Below, in pieces: positions 7,738-15,146 of a stretch of 64,000 bases of DNA; position 1 is the stretch's first letter; the number at the start of each line of letters is the position of its first letter. Source of the DNA: Streptomyces lateritius (GTDB lineage Bacteria; Actinomycetota; Actinomycetes; Streptomycetales; Streptomycetaceae); contig NZ_BMTO01000002.1 of NCBI RefSeq assembly GCF_014649715.1, forward strand, positions 124,001 through 188,000, given 5' to 3'. The notes under the pieces are model-generated. The model saw nothing but the letters and a program-made list of their open reading frames with translations, had not been told where the DNA came from and did not search any database. Position numbers and translations under genes: made by a program.

Positions 7738-8074
7738 TCACCCCCTCGGGCCGGACCCCGGCTGTCGGCTAGAACCACCAGGGGGGAAGTTGACGACCGC
7801 GTTCGTCTGCCCGATGGACGTGATCCCCCGCCGTTCACGTTCGCGGTGTTGTTCTGGTCGGAGGCACCGGAGCCGGTGGCCACCTGCTGCGTGGTGGTCG
7901 AATCGCCGAAGTTGTCGCCACCCACGCCGCCGCCGATGACGGTGGTGACGCTCGCGTTCGATCCGCTGTCCGCGAAGCCGCCGTCGTCGGCCTGGGCCAC
8001 TCCGGTGAAGAGGGCGGCCGCAGGGGCAGCGCGGCGGCAGCGGCGACGACGCGGGCGGTACGGATGCCTGCCAT
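7738..8074 (-). pseudogene. Small secreted protein gene broken by frameshifts
   Basis: The start is clear: GGAGG 7 bases before ATG at 8074, then MAGIRTARVVAAAAALPL, a signal peptide. One base appears missing near 8020; the next frame continues AAALFTGVAQADDGGFADSG and a Gly/Asn/Thr-rich mature part with QQVATGSGASDQNNTANVNG. A second slip in the G run near 7829 moves to a third frame, GITSIGQTNAVVNFPP. A third slip in the C run near 7784 would give a stop at 7769; without it the frame closes at 7738. The restored product would be about 100 residues, a low-complexity exported protein of a kind I have seen in Streptomyces without a known function. Because at least two of the slips sit in or beside G/C runs, sequencing error is a serious alternative to real decay. 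Confidence 0.65.
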
Positions 8075-8473
8075 GTGCTTTCCTCCAGGAACCGAACTGA
8101 GCTGAACCGGGCTGTTGCGGAACTGAACCGAGCCGCGCCTCTCGCGCCGAAGCACTGAAGTGCGGCTCTCCCCAAGGCGGTTGGCCGATCGCCCCGGTCG
8201 TCGTGCTCGACGTCGCAACTCCAGGGTTGCCCATCGAATCCCCGGCGAACCACCCCTGAGCGGTCGATTCCCTCCCAAGCGTGAGGACAAGTCGATAAAC
8301 CACTTTGCGTCCCTCAAGACCCGCAGGTCACACCGGTGAGCGCGTTCCGCACCGGCCGAACCGGGCCACCGCAAGAGGGGAAGCGTTCCGGCAGATTTTC
8401 AGCCAATCCTTTGCCGCTTCCCTCCCGGACCCCCCCTCTTCCCTTCTTCGAACGTGTGTACGAAAATAGAGCC
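8075..8473. other. Divergent intergenic region, 399 bp
   Basis: This stretch separates the minus-strand secreted-protein gene from the plus-strand primase-like gene and should hold both promoters. Visible features are a short inverted repeat GCACT-GA-AGTGC at 8152-8163 and partly repeated GAACTGA/CTGAACCG segments at 8092-8134. I see no gene in it. Confidence 0.5.
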
Positions 8474-9364
8474 ATGGCCGTCTCCTCCCGGCACACCGCC
8501 ACCCTGGCCCTCGCCCACGCGCTCTCCGCCGCGGAGCGCGGGCTCGCCGTCATCCCGCTGTCCGCCACCAAGCTCCCCGCCCTGCGCTCACCGCATCACG
8601 ACGAGGCCGCGCCGATCCGCTGCCGAGGGGAATGCGGCCGACCCGGACACGGCGTGCACGACGCCACCACCGACTCGGCGGCCGTACGGGCGCTGTTCGA
8701 CGCCGCACCCTGGGCCACCGGCTACGGCATCGCGTGCGGGCGCCCGCCCCACCACCTGATCGGCATCGATCTCGACGTGAAGCCGTCACCCACGGGCACC
8801 GACCCCACGGCCGACGACCCCACGGCCAGGCTCCGGCACCTCGCGCTCGAACACCTCTTCACCGTGCCGCCCACGGTCACCGTCCTCACGCCCAGCGGCG
8901 GCCGCCACCTCTGGCTGACCGGCCCACCCGACGTCGTGGTCCCCAACTCCGCGAGCCGCCTCGCCCCCGGCATCGACGTCCGCGGGGCCGGCGGCTACCT
9001 GGTCGGCCCGGGCTCGGTGACCACCCGGGGCGCGTACCGGCTCGCTCCGGGCACCGCCGACCTCGCCCCGGCGCCCTGCCCCCGCGCCCTCCTCAACCTG
9101 ATCGCGCCACCCGCACCACCCCGGCGCCCCCACCACCCGGACCACGCCGACCCCCGCCGAGGCCAAGGCCTGATCCACTTCGTCCTGACGGCACACGAGG
9201 GGCAGCGCAACACACGCCTCTTCTGGGCGGCCTGCCGCGCCTACGAGAACGGCCTCGGCGACTCCCTCGCCGAAGCCCTCACGACAGCGGCGATCCGCAC
9301 GGGTCTGCCCGAACACGAGGCCCGCGCCACCATCCTCTCGGCAGCCCGCCTGATCCCGCACTGA
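8474..9364 (+). CDS. Bifunctional primase/polymerase N-terminal domain protein
   Basis: A 296-residue stand-alone protein with the N-terminal fold of archaeo-eukaryotic-type primase-polymerases. The core acidic motif is visible as GIACGRPPHHLIGIDLDVK at about residues 87-105, and the downstream strand motif as VLTPSGGRHLWL about 50 residues later, with PGIDVRGAGGYLVGPGS beyond it. No helicase domain follows, unlike phage or plasmid versions, so it may be a chromosomal relative with a repair or unknown role. The ATG at 8474 lies just after an AT-rich stretch with no clear ribosome site, suggesting a leaderless message. It ends about 110 bp before the tRNA-Ser 3' end and may be a leftover of a mobile element using that tRNA, but equivalents occur widely in Streptomyces chromosomes. 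Confidence 0.75.
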   Translation: MAVSSRHTATLALAHALSAAERGLAVIPLSATKLPALRSPHHDEAAPIRCRGECGRPGHGVHDATTDSAAVRALFDAAPWATGYGIACGRPPHHLIGIDLDVKPSPTGTDPTADDPTARLRHLALEHLFTVPPTVTVLTPSGGRHLWLTGPPDVVVPNSASRLAPGIDVRGAGGYLVGPGSVTTRGAYRLAPGTADLAPAPCPRALLNLIAPPAPPRRPHHPDHADPRRGQGLIHFVLTAHEGQRNTRLFWAACRAYENGLGDSLAEALTTAAIRTGLPEHEARATILSAARLIPH

Positions 9365-9432
9365 CAACCCGGCCCCGGACGCGAGGCGCCGCCGGTGCCC
9401 GTCATGAGACGTACCGCGCCCGGACAGGCCGA

Positions 9433-9465
9433 CGGCCCCTGACCGTCGATCCTGGTCAGGGGCCG
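9433..9465. terminator. Strong hairpin between primase-like gene and tRNA-Ser
   Basis: Perfect 12-bp arms CGGCCCCTGACC/GGTCAGGGGCCG around a 9-base loop. It lies 8 bases beyond the CCA end of the minus-strand tRNA-Ser and about 70 bp after the plus-strand gene, so it can end transcription from both sides. Confidence 0.75.
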
Positions 9466-9472
9466 CTTCACC

Positions 9473-9560
9473 TGGCGGTGGGTGTGGGATTTGAACCCAC
9501 GGTGACTCGCGCCACGACGGTTTTCAAGACCGTTCCCTTAGGCCGCTCGGGCAACCCACC
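9473..9560 (-). tRNA. tRNA-Ser (anticodon UGA)
   Basis: The reverse strand folds as a class II tRNA: acceptor arms GGTGGGT/ACCCACC pair fully, the anticodon loop reads CTTGAAA giving UGA, a long variable arm follows, and the T loop is TTCAAAT. The CCA end is encoded (9473-9475). The 5' half (9522-9557) is repeated at 12482-12517, marking this gene as the integration site of the element to its right. Since the element lies on the 5' side, the present promoter and 5' half were supplied by the element; TAGGCT about 35 bp upstream on the minus strand is a candidate -10. Confidence 0.97.
9522..9557. repeat. Attachment site copy inside the intact tRNA-Ser (att left)
   Basis: This 36-bp block is identical to 12482-12517. 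It runs from the anticodon loop to base 4 of the tRNA 5' end; the first difference is at 9558 (A, against G at 12518). Confidence 0.85.
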
Positions 9561-9628
9561 CACGCCCCGCCTCACCTGCTGCGGAGCGGGCTACAGCCTA
9601 CCGGCTGGGCGCCTCGGGCATGGAAGTC

Positions 9629-9668
9629 TGACCACAGGTTGACCACAGGCGGTCAGAGCTGACCACGG
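9629..9668. repeat. Direct repeats near the integrase, possible arm-type sites
   Basis: TGACCACAGG occurs at 9629-9638 and 9640-9649, with TGACCACGG at 9660-9668. The last copy also forms an inverted repeat GGTCA-GAGC-TGACC (9651-9664). Clustered short repeats between the att core and the integrase gene are where tyrosine integrases or excisionases usually bind. Confidence 0.5.
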
Positions 9669-9773
9669 AGGCGGCTCCCACGAGTCTGTCACGCAGCCGG
9701 ACGGGCCTCGGGGTCAGGACGCCTGCGCGCCGTCCTCGCGACGCGCGGAGGGCAGCAGGAGGTCCCGCTCGGG

Positions 9774-10750
9774 GTGCTGCTCGCCGGAGACGCCGCCATC
9801 CACGCCGAGGTCGACGCGAGCCGACTCGTGGAAGGCGTTGATCGCCCGGCACACGGGATCGCGGCGAACTCCGTCAAGGTCAAGGACCTGCCCGTCTCGG
9901 ACAAGCTCCGCCCCGCGCTCAAGGCGATCTCGCTCAAGCTGAATGGCAAGAAGGCGGCGGACAACACGGTCGCTCGTAAGCGGACGGTACTAAGCAACGC
10001 GCTCCGGTACGCGGTCGAGCGGGATCTCCTCGACGTGGACCCGCTCACCCGGATCGACTGGAGTGCGCCGGAGACGGACGACGAGGTCGACTTCCGCTAC
10101 GTCCCCGAGCCGAAGATGGCCCGTGAGCTGATCGACGCCGTCCCAGCCCAGGGCCCGCGCGGCGAGGACTTGTACGCGTTCCTCGGGTGCATGTACGCCG
10201 CGAACCGTCCGTCAGAGGTGGCCGACCTGAAGGAGTCGGACCTCGTCCTGCCGCAGGAGGGGTGGGGCGAGATGATCCTTGCCGGCAGCCGCCCAGAGGT
10301 CGGCTCCGGCTGGACCGATGACGGCAAGCCGTACGAGGAACGTGGCCTGAAGCGCCGCGCCCCGCCGCGCCACCCGCCGCGTACCCATCCCGCCGGCTCT
10401 CGTCCAGATGCTCCGCGACCACATCGCGACCCAGGGGCGTCACCCCCGACGGCCGTCTGTTCCGGGCCGTGCGCGGGGGCCGGGTCCGATCGAACGAGTA
10501 CACCGAGGTCTGGCAGAAGGCCCACCGCAAGGTCCTCTCCGAGGAGGAGGTGAACACCCCGCTCGCCGACGTGCCGTACTCGCTCCGCCACGCGTGCGTC
10601 TCGCTCTGGATCAAGGCCGGTGTCTACCCGGTCGAAGTCGCTCGCCGCGCCGGCCACAGCATCGCGGTCGTGTGGCGCTTCTACGCGAAGATCCTGCGGG
10701 GCCAGCAGCACAAGGCCAACGAGCTCATCGACGCCGCCTTGGGCGACTGA
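9774..10750 (+). pseudogene. Tyrosine integrase, N-terminally truncated with two frameshifts
   Basis: Three frames join into one integrase catalytic domain. The first (from GTG 9774) covers the core-binding part (KKAADNTVARKRTVLSNALR) and catalytic Arg in YAANRPSEVADLK. An extra C in the run near 10360 shifts to a frame reading RATRRVPIPPALVQMLRDHI. An extra G in the run near 10434 shifts again to GVTPDGRLFRAVRGGRVRS, then YSLRHACVSLW (Arg and His of the R-H-R motif) and RAGHSIAVVWRFYAKIL with the nucleophilic Tyr. The arm-binding N-terminal domain is missing, since no suitable sequence lies upstream. Both slips are single-base additions in G/C runs, so they could be sequence errors, but the missing N-terminus still argues for a dead gene. 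The protein would have integrated the element into tRNA-Ser. Confidence 0.8.
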
Positions 10751-10828
10751 GCTCGTCAGTGGTCGCATCGAAGTCACCAAATGCCGGGTGTCGCATGCCG
10801 GTTGACTCGTTGGGCTAGTCTCGTCGGC

Positions 10829-11146
10829 ATGGCTGCACGGAAGGGACTTGTCACGCTCGCAACACTGCTGGCTATGCTCAGCGGCGCGGTGGTAACAGCG
10901 AGCGTGACATTCGCAATGGGCGACGATCAAGCCGTATCGGTCGAGTCGCACACGGAGGAGCCTCAGACTCGCGAGGACTACATTCGACAGTGGCAGGTCG
11001 CCTTGTCGAAGTCAGGGCAGGCGCTTCCGGCAGACGTGGACCAGATGACTGACCATGAGGTCTTCGAGGCGATGTGGGCCGAATGGCGAAAGCACATCGT
11101 CCTGGAGAAACAGCCAACAGTCCGGGCGACTGACGGCAACAGGTGA
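10829..11146 (+). CDS. Small exported or membrane-anchored protein, function unknown
   Basis: A 105-residue protein whose first 30 residues (MAARKGLVTLATLLAMLSGAVVTASVTFA) form a signal peptide or single membrane anchor. The rest is acidic and polar (TREDYIRQWQVALSKSGQ, DHEVFEAMWAEWRKHIV), likely helical, with no family I recognise. The ATG at 10829 follows a TAGTCT -10-like hexamer by 8 bases, suggesting a leaderless message. It lies inside the tRNA-Ser element, convergent with the protease gene, and its codon use is less GC-biased than the flanking core genes, consistent with transfer. Confidence 0.6.
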   Translation: MAARKGLVTLATLLAMLSGAVVTASVTFAMGDDQAVSVESHTEEPQTREDYIRQWQVALSKSGQALPADVDQMTDHEVFEAMWAEWRKHIVLEKQPTVRATDGNR

Positions 11147-11176
11147 CGGGCTCCTCCCTGGTGGGAACAGCCCGTC
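11145..11176. terminator. Hairpin between convergent genes of the element
   Basis: GACGGGCT/AGCCCGTC arms (11145-11152 and 11169-11176) with inner pairing CTCC/TGGGA. It overlaps the stop of the small exported-protein gene and precedes the protease stop at 11196, so it can serve both. Confidence 0.6.
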
Positions 11177-11195
11177 GCTTCATGGCCGACTCGGG

Positions 11196-12263
11196 TCACG
11201 CCCCATTTGCAGTGTTGATCACCGCAGCCGCGTAGCTTCCGTGCTCAGAAGAGAACAGGTCATCAGTGAGGCGCTGCTGGGCGTCATCAACCGTCACATG
11301 GCTAGCGGCGCCTACGATGCGTGGATCGTTCTGCGGACCCCACACGAAAGGTCCCCCACTGGCTCCCCCGCCCATGTCACAGTCGAACTTGATCCTGTCA
11401 TCGAAGGGGTTCACGGGGAACGCATCGGCTGTGTCACCTGCGCAGTACATCAGGCGTTCCCCATCAAGGTCGGTGCGCTGGTAGCCCTCCCCCGGGTAGC
11501 CCATTACTGCGGCACCGGTGTAGTCGGTACGGTTCTCGGTGAACAGGTAGCCCAAGGCAAACCCGACCACGTCCTCCAGATTTCCGTCTAGGCGCGGGTT
11601 GAGCACGATCGCTGCCACGTCGGCTTCACGCGCGTCCCCGTCCTGGGTCCAAGCAGTTGGCGCGTATTGCCGGGCTGCGGTCCACTCCCCAAGGGGCTCT
11701 GCACCACGGCTGTATCCCGGAACGTACAGGAAGTGCTTGTTCCAGCCGGCATCCCCCGAGCCGTCACCTCGATGGACGCAGTGGCCAGCGGTCCAGATGG
11801 TGTTCTTGTTGGCCGAGACAATCGACGCCGCGCTGCAATGGTTGAGCTTCCCCTCAGGCGTGAAGAAGTACAACTTCCCCACGATGGTGTTTCCGGCCCC
11901 GGCGGGGACCTCCTGGGAGACGGACATCCCGGCGGCTGCGTTCGTCTGAGACAGGGTGGCACTCGCGGTGAATCCCCGGGCAGGAGCCGACGCGGTCAAA
12001 CCATGCGGTGGAGAGGCACTTTGGGTTGTCCGACCGCGGTCCGGGCGCGCGGCCGGCGCCTTCGCAGGGTTGCGGAGCGCTTCCTTCATGCGCTCGGGGG
12101 TCCATAAGGCACGTATCTGCTTGTCGGTCAGCTCACTCTTGTGAACGTCGACAACTGCCGGGGAAGGTTCCGCCCCGGCTGGTACTGCCGAGGCAGCGGC
12201 GGGGATCAGGATGGCGAGTACGGAGGCCGCTGCAGTTGCTGCGGCGAAGCGGAGAAGACGCAC
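11196..12263 (-). CDS. Secreted trypsin-like serine protease with a TTA codon
   Basis: A 355-residue exported chymotrypsin-fold protease. A signal peptide (RLLRFAAATAAASVLAILIPAAASA) and a propeptide-like region (about 30-115) precede the catalytic domain. The triad is visible: His in IWTAGHCVH, Asp in AREADVAAIVL, Ser in GGGASGGPF. The second GTG at 12263 is preferred because AAAGG then lies about 7 bases upstream; GTG 12269 adds two residues. Leu at 12105-12107 is encoded by TTA (in IRALWTP), so translation should depend on the bldA tRNA and be delayed to development. It is the only cargo-like gene of the element, and TTA and ATA codons set it apart from its neighbours. Confidence 0.85.
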   Translation of the reverse strand: MRLLRFAAATAAASVLAILIPAAASAVPAGAEPSPAVVDVHKSELTDKQIRALWTPERMKEALRNPAKAPAARPDRGRTTQSASPPHGLTASAPARGFTASATLSQTNAAAGMSVSQEVPAGAGNTIVGKLYFFTPEGKLNHCSAASIVSANKNTIWTAGHCVHRGDGSGDAGWNKHFLYVPGYSRGAEPLGEWTAARQYAPTAWTQDGDAREADVAAIVLNPRLDGNLEDVVGFALGYLFTENRTDYTGAAVMGYPGEGYQRTDLDGERLMYCAGDTADAFPVNPFDDRIKFDCDMGGGASGGPFVWGPQNDPRIVGAASHVTVDDAQQRLTDDLFSSEHGSYAAAVINTANGA

Positions 12264-12379
12264 GGACACCCTTTCACAGAGGTCGTTCTAGATCTTCGAA
12301 CCGCATCGAATCACGGCACGCTTGGCAGGCACACGGCAGTTTCAGGCCTGCTCTGGCGTGGGACACCCGGACACGCCGA

Positions 12380-12408
12380 AGGGGCTGCCGACCTGGTCGG
12401 CAGCCCCT
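12380..12408. terminator. Perfect 13-bp hairpin in the right part of the element
   Basis: AGGGGCTGCCGAC/GTCGGCAGCCCCT around a 3-base loop (12393-12395). No gene directly upstream on the plus strand uses it now, so it may be the terminator of a deleted element gene; on the minus strand it blocks read-through from htrA into the protease gene. Confidence 0.65.
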
Positions 12409-12481
12409 CTCACGTGCAGCTTTGTTAGCTGCGGAAAGTCTCTGGCGGTGGCCCAGATCCGCCCGCGAAGCTGATCGCGGA

Positions 12482-12517
12482 TTTCAAGACCGTTCCCTTA
12501 GGCCGCTCGGGCAACCC
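12482..12517. repeat. Orphan tRNA-Ser half, right attachment site
   Basis: A 36-bp exact copy of tRNA-Ser 9522-9557 covering the anticodon loop and 5' half, with no 3' half next to it. Beyond it the acceptor reads GGCGGGT rather than GGTGGGT, so it would mispair with the remaining 3' half; this agrees with an abandoned gene end drifting after integration. Confidence 0.85.
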
Positions 12518-12521
12518 GCCC

Positions 12522-12548
12522 CGCGCCGGATCCCGTTGGAACGGCGCG
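12522..12548. terminator. Hairpin after htrA
   Basis: Arms CGCGCCG/CGGCGCG (12522-12528, 12542-12548) about 20 bp downstream of the htrA stop on the minus strand. Confidence 0.6.
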
Positions 12549-12567
12549 GGGGGGGCAGCCTAGCCGG

Positions 12568-13989
12568 TCAGTTGTCGCCCGTGCGCTCGCCGAGCGTGAC
12601 CGTGGTCGTGGCGGTCTTGCCGTCCCGTTCGTAGGTGATCTTGACCTGGTCGCCCGGCTGATGGGTCCAGATCTCGCTGATGAGGGTCGGGCCGCTGTCG
12701 ATCTGGCGGTCGCCGAAGCCGGTGATCACGTCGCCCGCCTTCAGGCCGGCCTTCGCCGCCGGGCCGTCGGGGGTGATCGCCGGGGTGCCGCCCGCGCCCT
12801 CCTCCGCGATGGTGGCGCCCTCGCCCTTGTCCGTCATGTTCACGGTCGCGCCGATCACGGGGTAGACCGGCTTGCCCGTCTTGATCAGCTGCTCGGCCAC
12901 GTTCTTGGCCTGGTTGACCGGGATCGCGAAGCCGAGGCCGATCGAGCCCGCCTGGGACTGGCCGAAGCCGCTGCCGGTCGACTGGATCGCGGAGTTGATG
13001 CCGATCACCGCGCCACCGGCGTCGAGCAGCGGGCCACCGGAGTTGCCCGGGTTGATCGAGGCGTCCGTCTGGAGGGCGCTCATGTACGAGTTCTTGCCGC
13101 CGGATCCGTCGCCGGAGGCGACCGGCCGGTTCTTGGCGCTGATGATGCCGGTCGTGACCGTGTTCGACAGGCCGAACGGCGCGCCGATCGCGATCGTCGA
13201 GTCGCCGACCGCCACCTTGTCCGAGTCCCCGAGCGGCAGCGGAGTCAGGCCCTCCGGGGCCTTCTTCAGCTTCAGCACCGCCACGTCGTAGCCCTCGGCC
13301 CGGCCGACGACCTCCGCGTCGTACGTCTTGCCGTCGGAGAAGGTCGCCGAGAGCGCGCCACCGCCCTCCGCAGCGGACGCCACCACGTGGTTGTTGGTGA
13401 CGATGTGGCCTTCCTCGTCGTAGACGAAGCCGGTGCCCGTGCCGCCCTCGCCCTCGCTCTCGACACCGCCGGACTTGGCCTGGATGGTCACGACGCTCGG
13501 CAGCGCCTTGTTCGCCACCGCCGCGACCGTTCCCGGCTCGCGCTTGAAGGCGGCCGGGGAATCGCCGGAGGAGACCGTCGTCGAGCGCGTCACCTCGTCA
13601 CCGCGCTCGGCGGCCCAGTAGCCGATGCCGCCACCCACACCGCCGGCCACGAGCGCCGCCGCCAGGACCGCCGCGACGAGCCCGCCGGCCCGTCGGCGCG
13701 GGGCCTCGGGAGCGGGCGGGACGGGCGCGCCCCAGGCCGGCACGGCCGGCGGAGGCGGCGGCCAGCCGCCCGCCGCGCCCGTCGCGCTCCCGGCCTCCGC
13801 GGGGGGTGTCACGGGCAGCGGTGCGGTGGCGGGCTCGGGCCGGGGGGAGTACCCGGGCGCCGCCTCCGGCACCGCTGCCGGCTCGGACGCTGACGAGGCC
13901 GGCGGTACGGGAAGGGTGGGAGGCGCGGGAGGGGCGGACGGGGCACTCGGGTCCGCCGGAACCGACGTGCCCTCGTTCTCGGTGCTCAC
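12568..13989 (-). CDS. HtrA/DegP-like membrane-anchored serine protease with PDZ domain
   Basis: A 473-residue envelope quality-control protease. Residues 1-115 are a cytosolic Pro/Ala-rich region; a membrane segment follows (GGLVAAVLAAALVAGGVGGG), then the extracellular trypsin-like domain and a C-terminal PDZ domain (about 375-465: GPAAKAGLKAGDVITGFGDRQ). The catalytic His is in TNNHVVAS, Asp in YDVAVLKL and Ser in GNSGGPLLD. The GTG at 13989 was chosen because GAGGAGAG lies just upstream; longer starts at 14055 or 14023 lack such a site. Downstream neighbours are the element boundary; the GDPD gene is divergent. HtrA genes in actinomycetes often respond to CssRS-like envelope stress, but no such site was identified here. 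Confidence 0.93.
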   Translation of the reverse strand: MSTENEGTSVPADPSAPSAPPAPPTLPVPPASSASEPAAVPEAAPGYSPRPEPATAPLPVTPPAEAGSATGAAGGWPPPPPAVPAWGAPVPPAPEAPRRRAGGLVAAVLAAALVAGGVGGGIGYWAAERGDEVTRSTTVSSGDSPAAFKREPGTVAAVANKALPSVVTIQAKSGGVESEGEGGTGTGFVYDEEGHIVTNNHVVASAAEGGGALSATFSDGKTYDAEVVGRAEGYDVAVLKLKKAPEGLTPLPLGDSDKVAVGDSTIAIGAPFGLSNTVTTGIISAKNRPVASGDGSGGKNSYMSALQTDASINPGNSGGPLLDAGGAVIGINSAIQSTGSGFGQSQAGSIGLGFAIPVNQAKNVAEQLIKTGKPVYPVIGATVNMTDKGEGATIAEEGAGGTPAITPDGPAAKAGLKAGDVITGFGDRQIDSGPTLISEIWTHQPGDQVKITYERDGKTATTTVTLGERTGDN

Positions 13990-14166
13990 AGCTCTCTCCT
14001 CGTTCACTGCACAGGTGGATGCCATCGTCAGGGTGCTGGGGACAGCTTTTCCCACAGGGCGTCAGGCCACTGTAAGCCGGAGCTGTGCATCCGCGTCCCA
14101 TTCTTTATTTACGGACAGAACGGACGCGATCCGGTACGGCCGTCCCGCCAATGGCACCATGACGCG

Positions 14167-14988
14167 GTGACCCACGCACGGCAGCACACGAACCGCGTCC
14201 CCGTCCAGGTGGTCGCCCACCGCGGCGCCTCCGAGGACGCCCCGGAGCACACCCTGGCCGCCTATGTGAAGGCCATCGAGGACGGCGCCGACGCCCTGGA
14301 GTGCGATGTCCGGCTCACCGCCGACGGCCACCTCGTCTGCGTCCACGACCGGCGCGTCAACCGCACCTCCAACGGCCGCGGCGCCGTCTCCGCCCTGGAG
14401 CTCGCGGACCTCGCCGCACTCGACTTCGGAGTCTGGAAGGGGCGCGAGGAGGCCGGCGAGAGCCCGGACTGGAAGGACGCCGGACTCACCTCCGTACTGA
14501 CCCTGGAACGCCTGCTGGAGCTGGTCTCCGACGCCGGGCGACGGGTCGAGCTGGCCATCGAGACCAAGCACCCGACCCGCTGGGCGGGCCAGGTCGAGGA
14601 GCGGCTCCTCCAGCTGCTGCAGCGCTTCGGCCTCGCCGAGCCCGCGGCGCCCGAGGAGTCCCCGATCCGCGTCATGAGCTTCTCCCCCCGCTCCCTGAAC
14701 CGGATCGCGGCCGCGGCGCCGACCCTCCCCACCGTCTCCCTGACCCAGTTCCTCACCCCGCGGCTGCGCGACGGACGGCTGCCCGCCGGCGCGCGGATCG
14801 CCGGCCCGTCGATCCGGATCGTCCGCCACCATCCCACCGTGATCATGCGGCTCCAGAAGGCCGGACACCAGGTCCACGTGTGGACGGTGGACGATCCCGA
14901 GGATGTCGAGCTGTGCGAGCGGCTCGGTGTGGACGCGATCATCACGAACCGGCCGAAGCAGGTCCTGTCCCAATTGGGCCGCCTTTGA
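14167..14988 (+). CDS. Glycerophosphodiester phosphodiesterase
   Basis: A 273-residue GDPD-fold enzyme that would hydrolyse glycerophosphodiesters to sn-glycerol 3-phosphate and an alcohol. The N-terminal catalytic motif is VVAHRGASEDAPEHTLAAY with the expected His-Arg-Gly, followed by ALECDVRLTADGHLVCVHD carrying the metal-binding Glu/Asp and second His. The C-terminus reads VHVWTVDDPEDVELCERLGVDAIITNRP, as in the family. There is no signal peptide, so it acts in the cytoplasm, probably in phospholipid turnover. It is transcribed divergently from htrA, with a GTG start at 14167. Confidence 0.92.
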   Translation: MTHARQHTNRVPVQVVAHRGASEDAPEHTLAAYVKAIEDGADALECDVRLTADGHLVCVHDRRVNRTSNGRGAVSALELADLAALDFGVWKGREEAGESPDWKDAGLTSVLTLERLLELVSDAGRRVELAIETKHPTRWAGQVEERLLQLLQRFGLAEPAAPEESPIRVMSFSPRSLNRIAAAAPTLPTVSLTQFLTPRLRDGRLPAGARIAGPSIRIVRHHPTVIMRLQKAGHQVHVWTVDDPEDVELCERLGVDAIITNRPKQVLSQLGRL

Positions 14989-15146
14989 CCCTTCCCCCTC
15001 CTGTCTCGGGTCTCACAGGGAGTGCACCGGCGCGTTCGGCGCGTACTCGATCGTCACGAGTGCGTCACCGGACGTTGATTGGCCGGTTTCCGGTCCAGGC
15101 CATTGGGGCATTCACACCGTGGCGTGGGGCAAAGGAGGTCTCGGGG

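Larger units (their letters stand above)
9522..12517. mobile_element. Decayed integrative element in tRNA-Ser, about 3 kb
   Basis: The two ends are 36-bp identical copies of the tRNA-Ser 5' half and anticodon loop. Between them lie a damaged tyrosine integrase next to the left end, a small exported protein and a secreted trypsin-like protease with a TTA and an ATA codon, both rare in Streptomyces core genes. No replication, transfer or excisionase gene remains, so this is probably the remnant of a larger AICE-type or phage-like element after internal deletion. The integrase starts about 215 bp from the left att copy and reads inward, the usual arrangement. Confidence 0.8.

Noticed and set aside
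8474..9364. Primase-like gene as part of the tRNA-Ser element
   Set aside because: It lies outside the left att copy, on the other side of the tRNA, and a similar gene stands at 17915 far from any att site.
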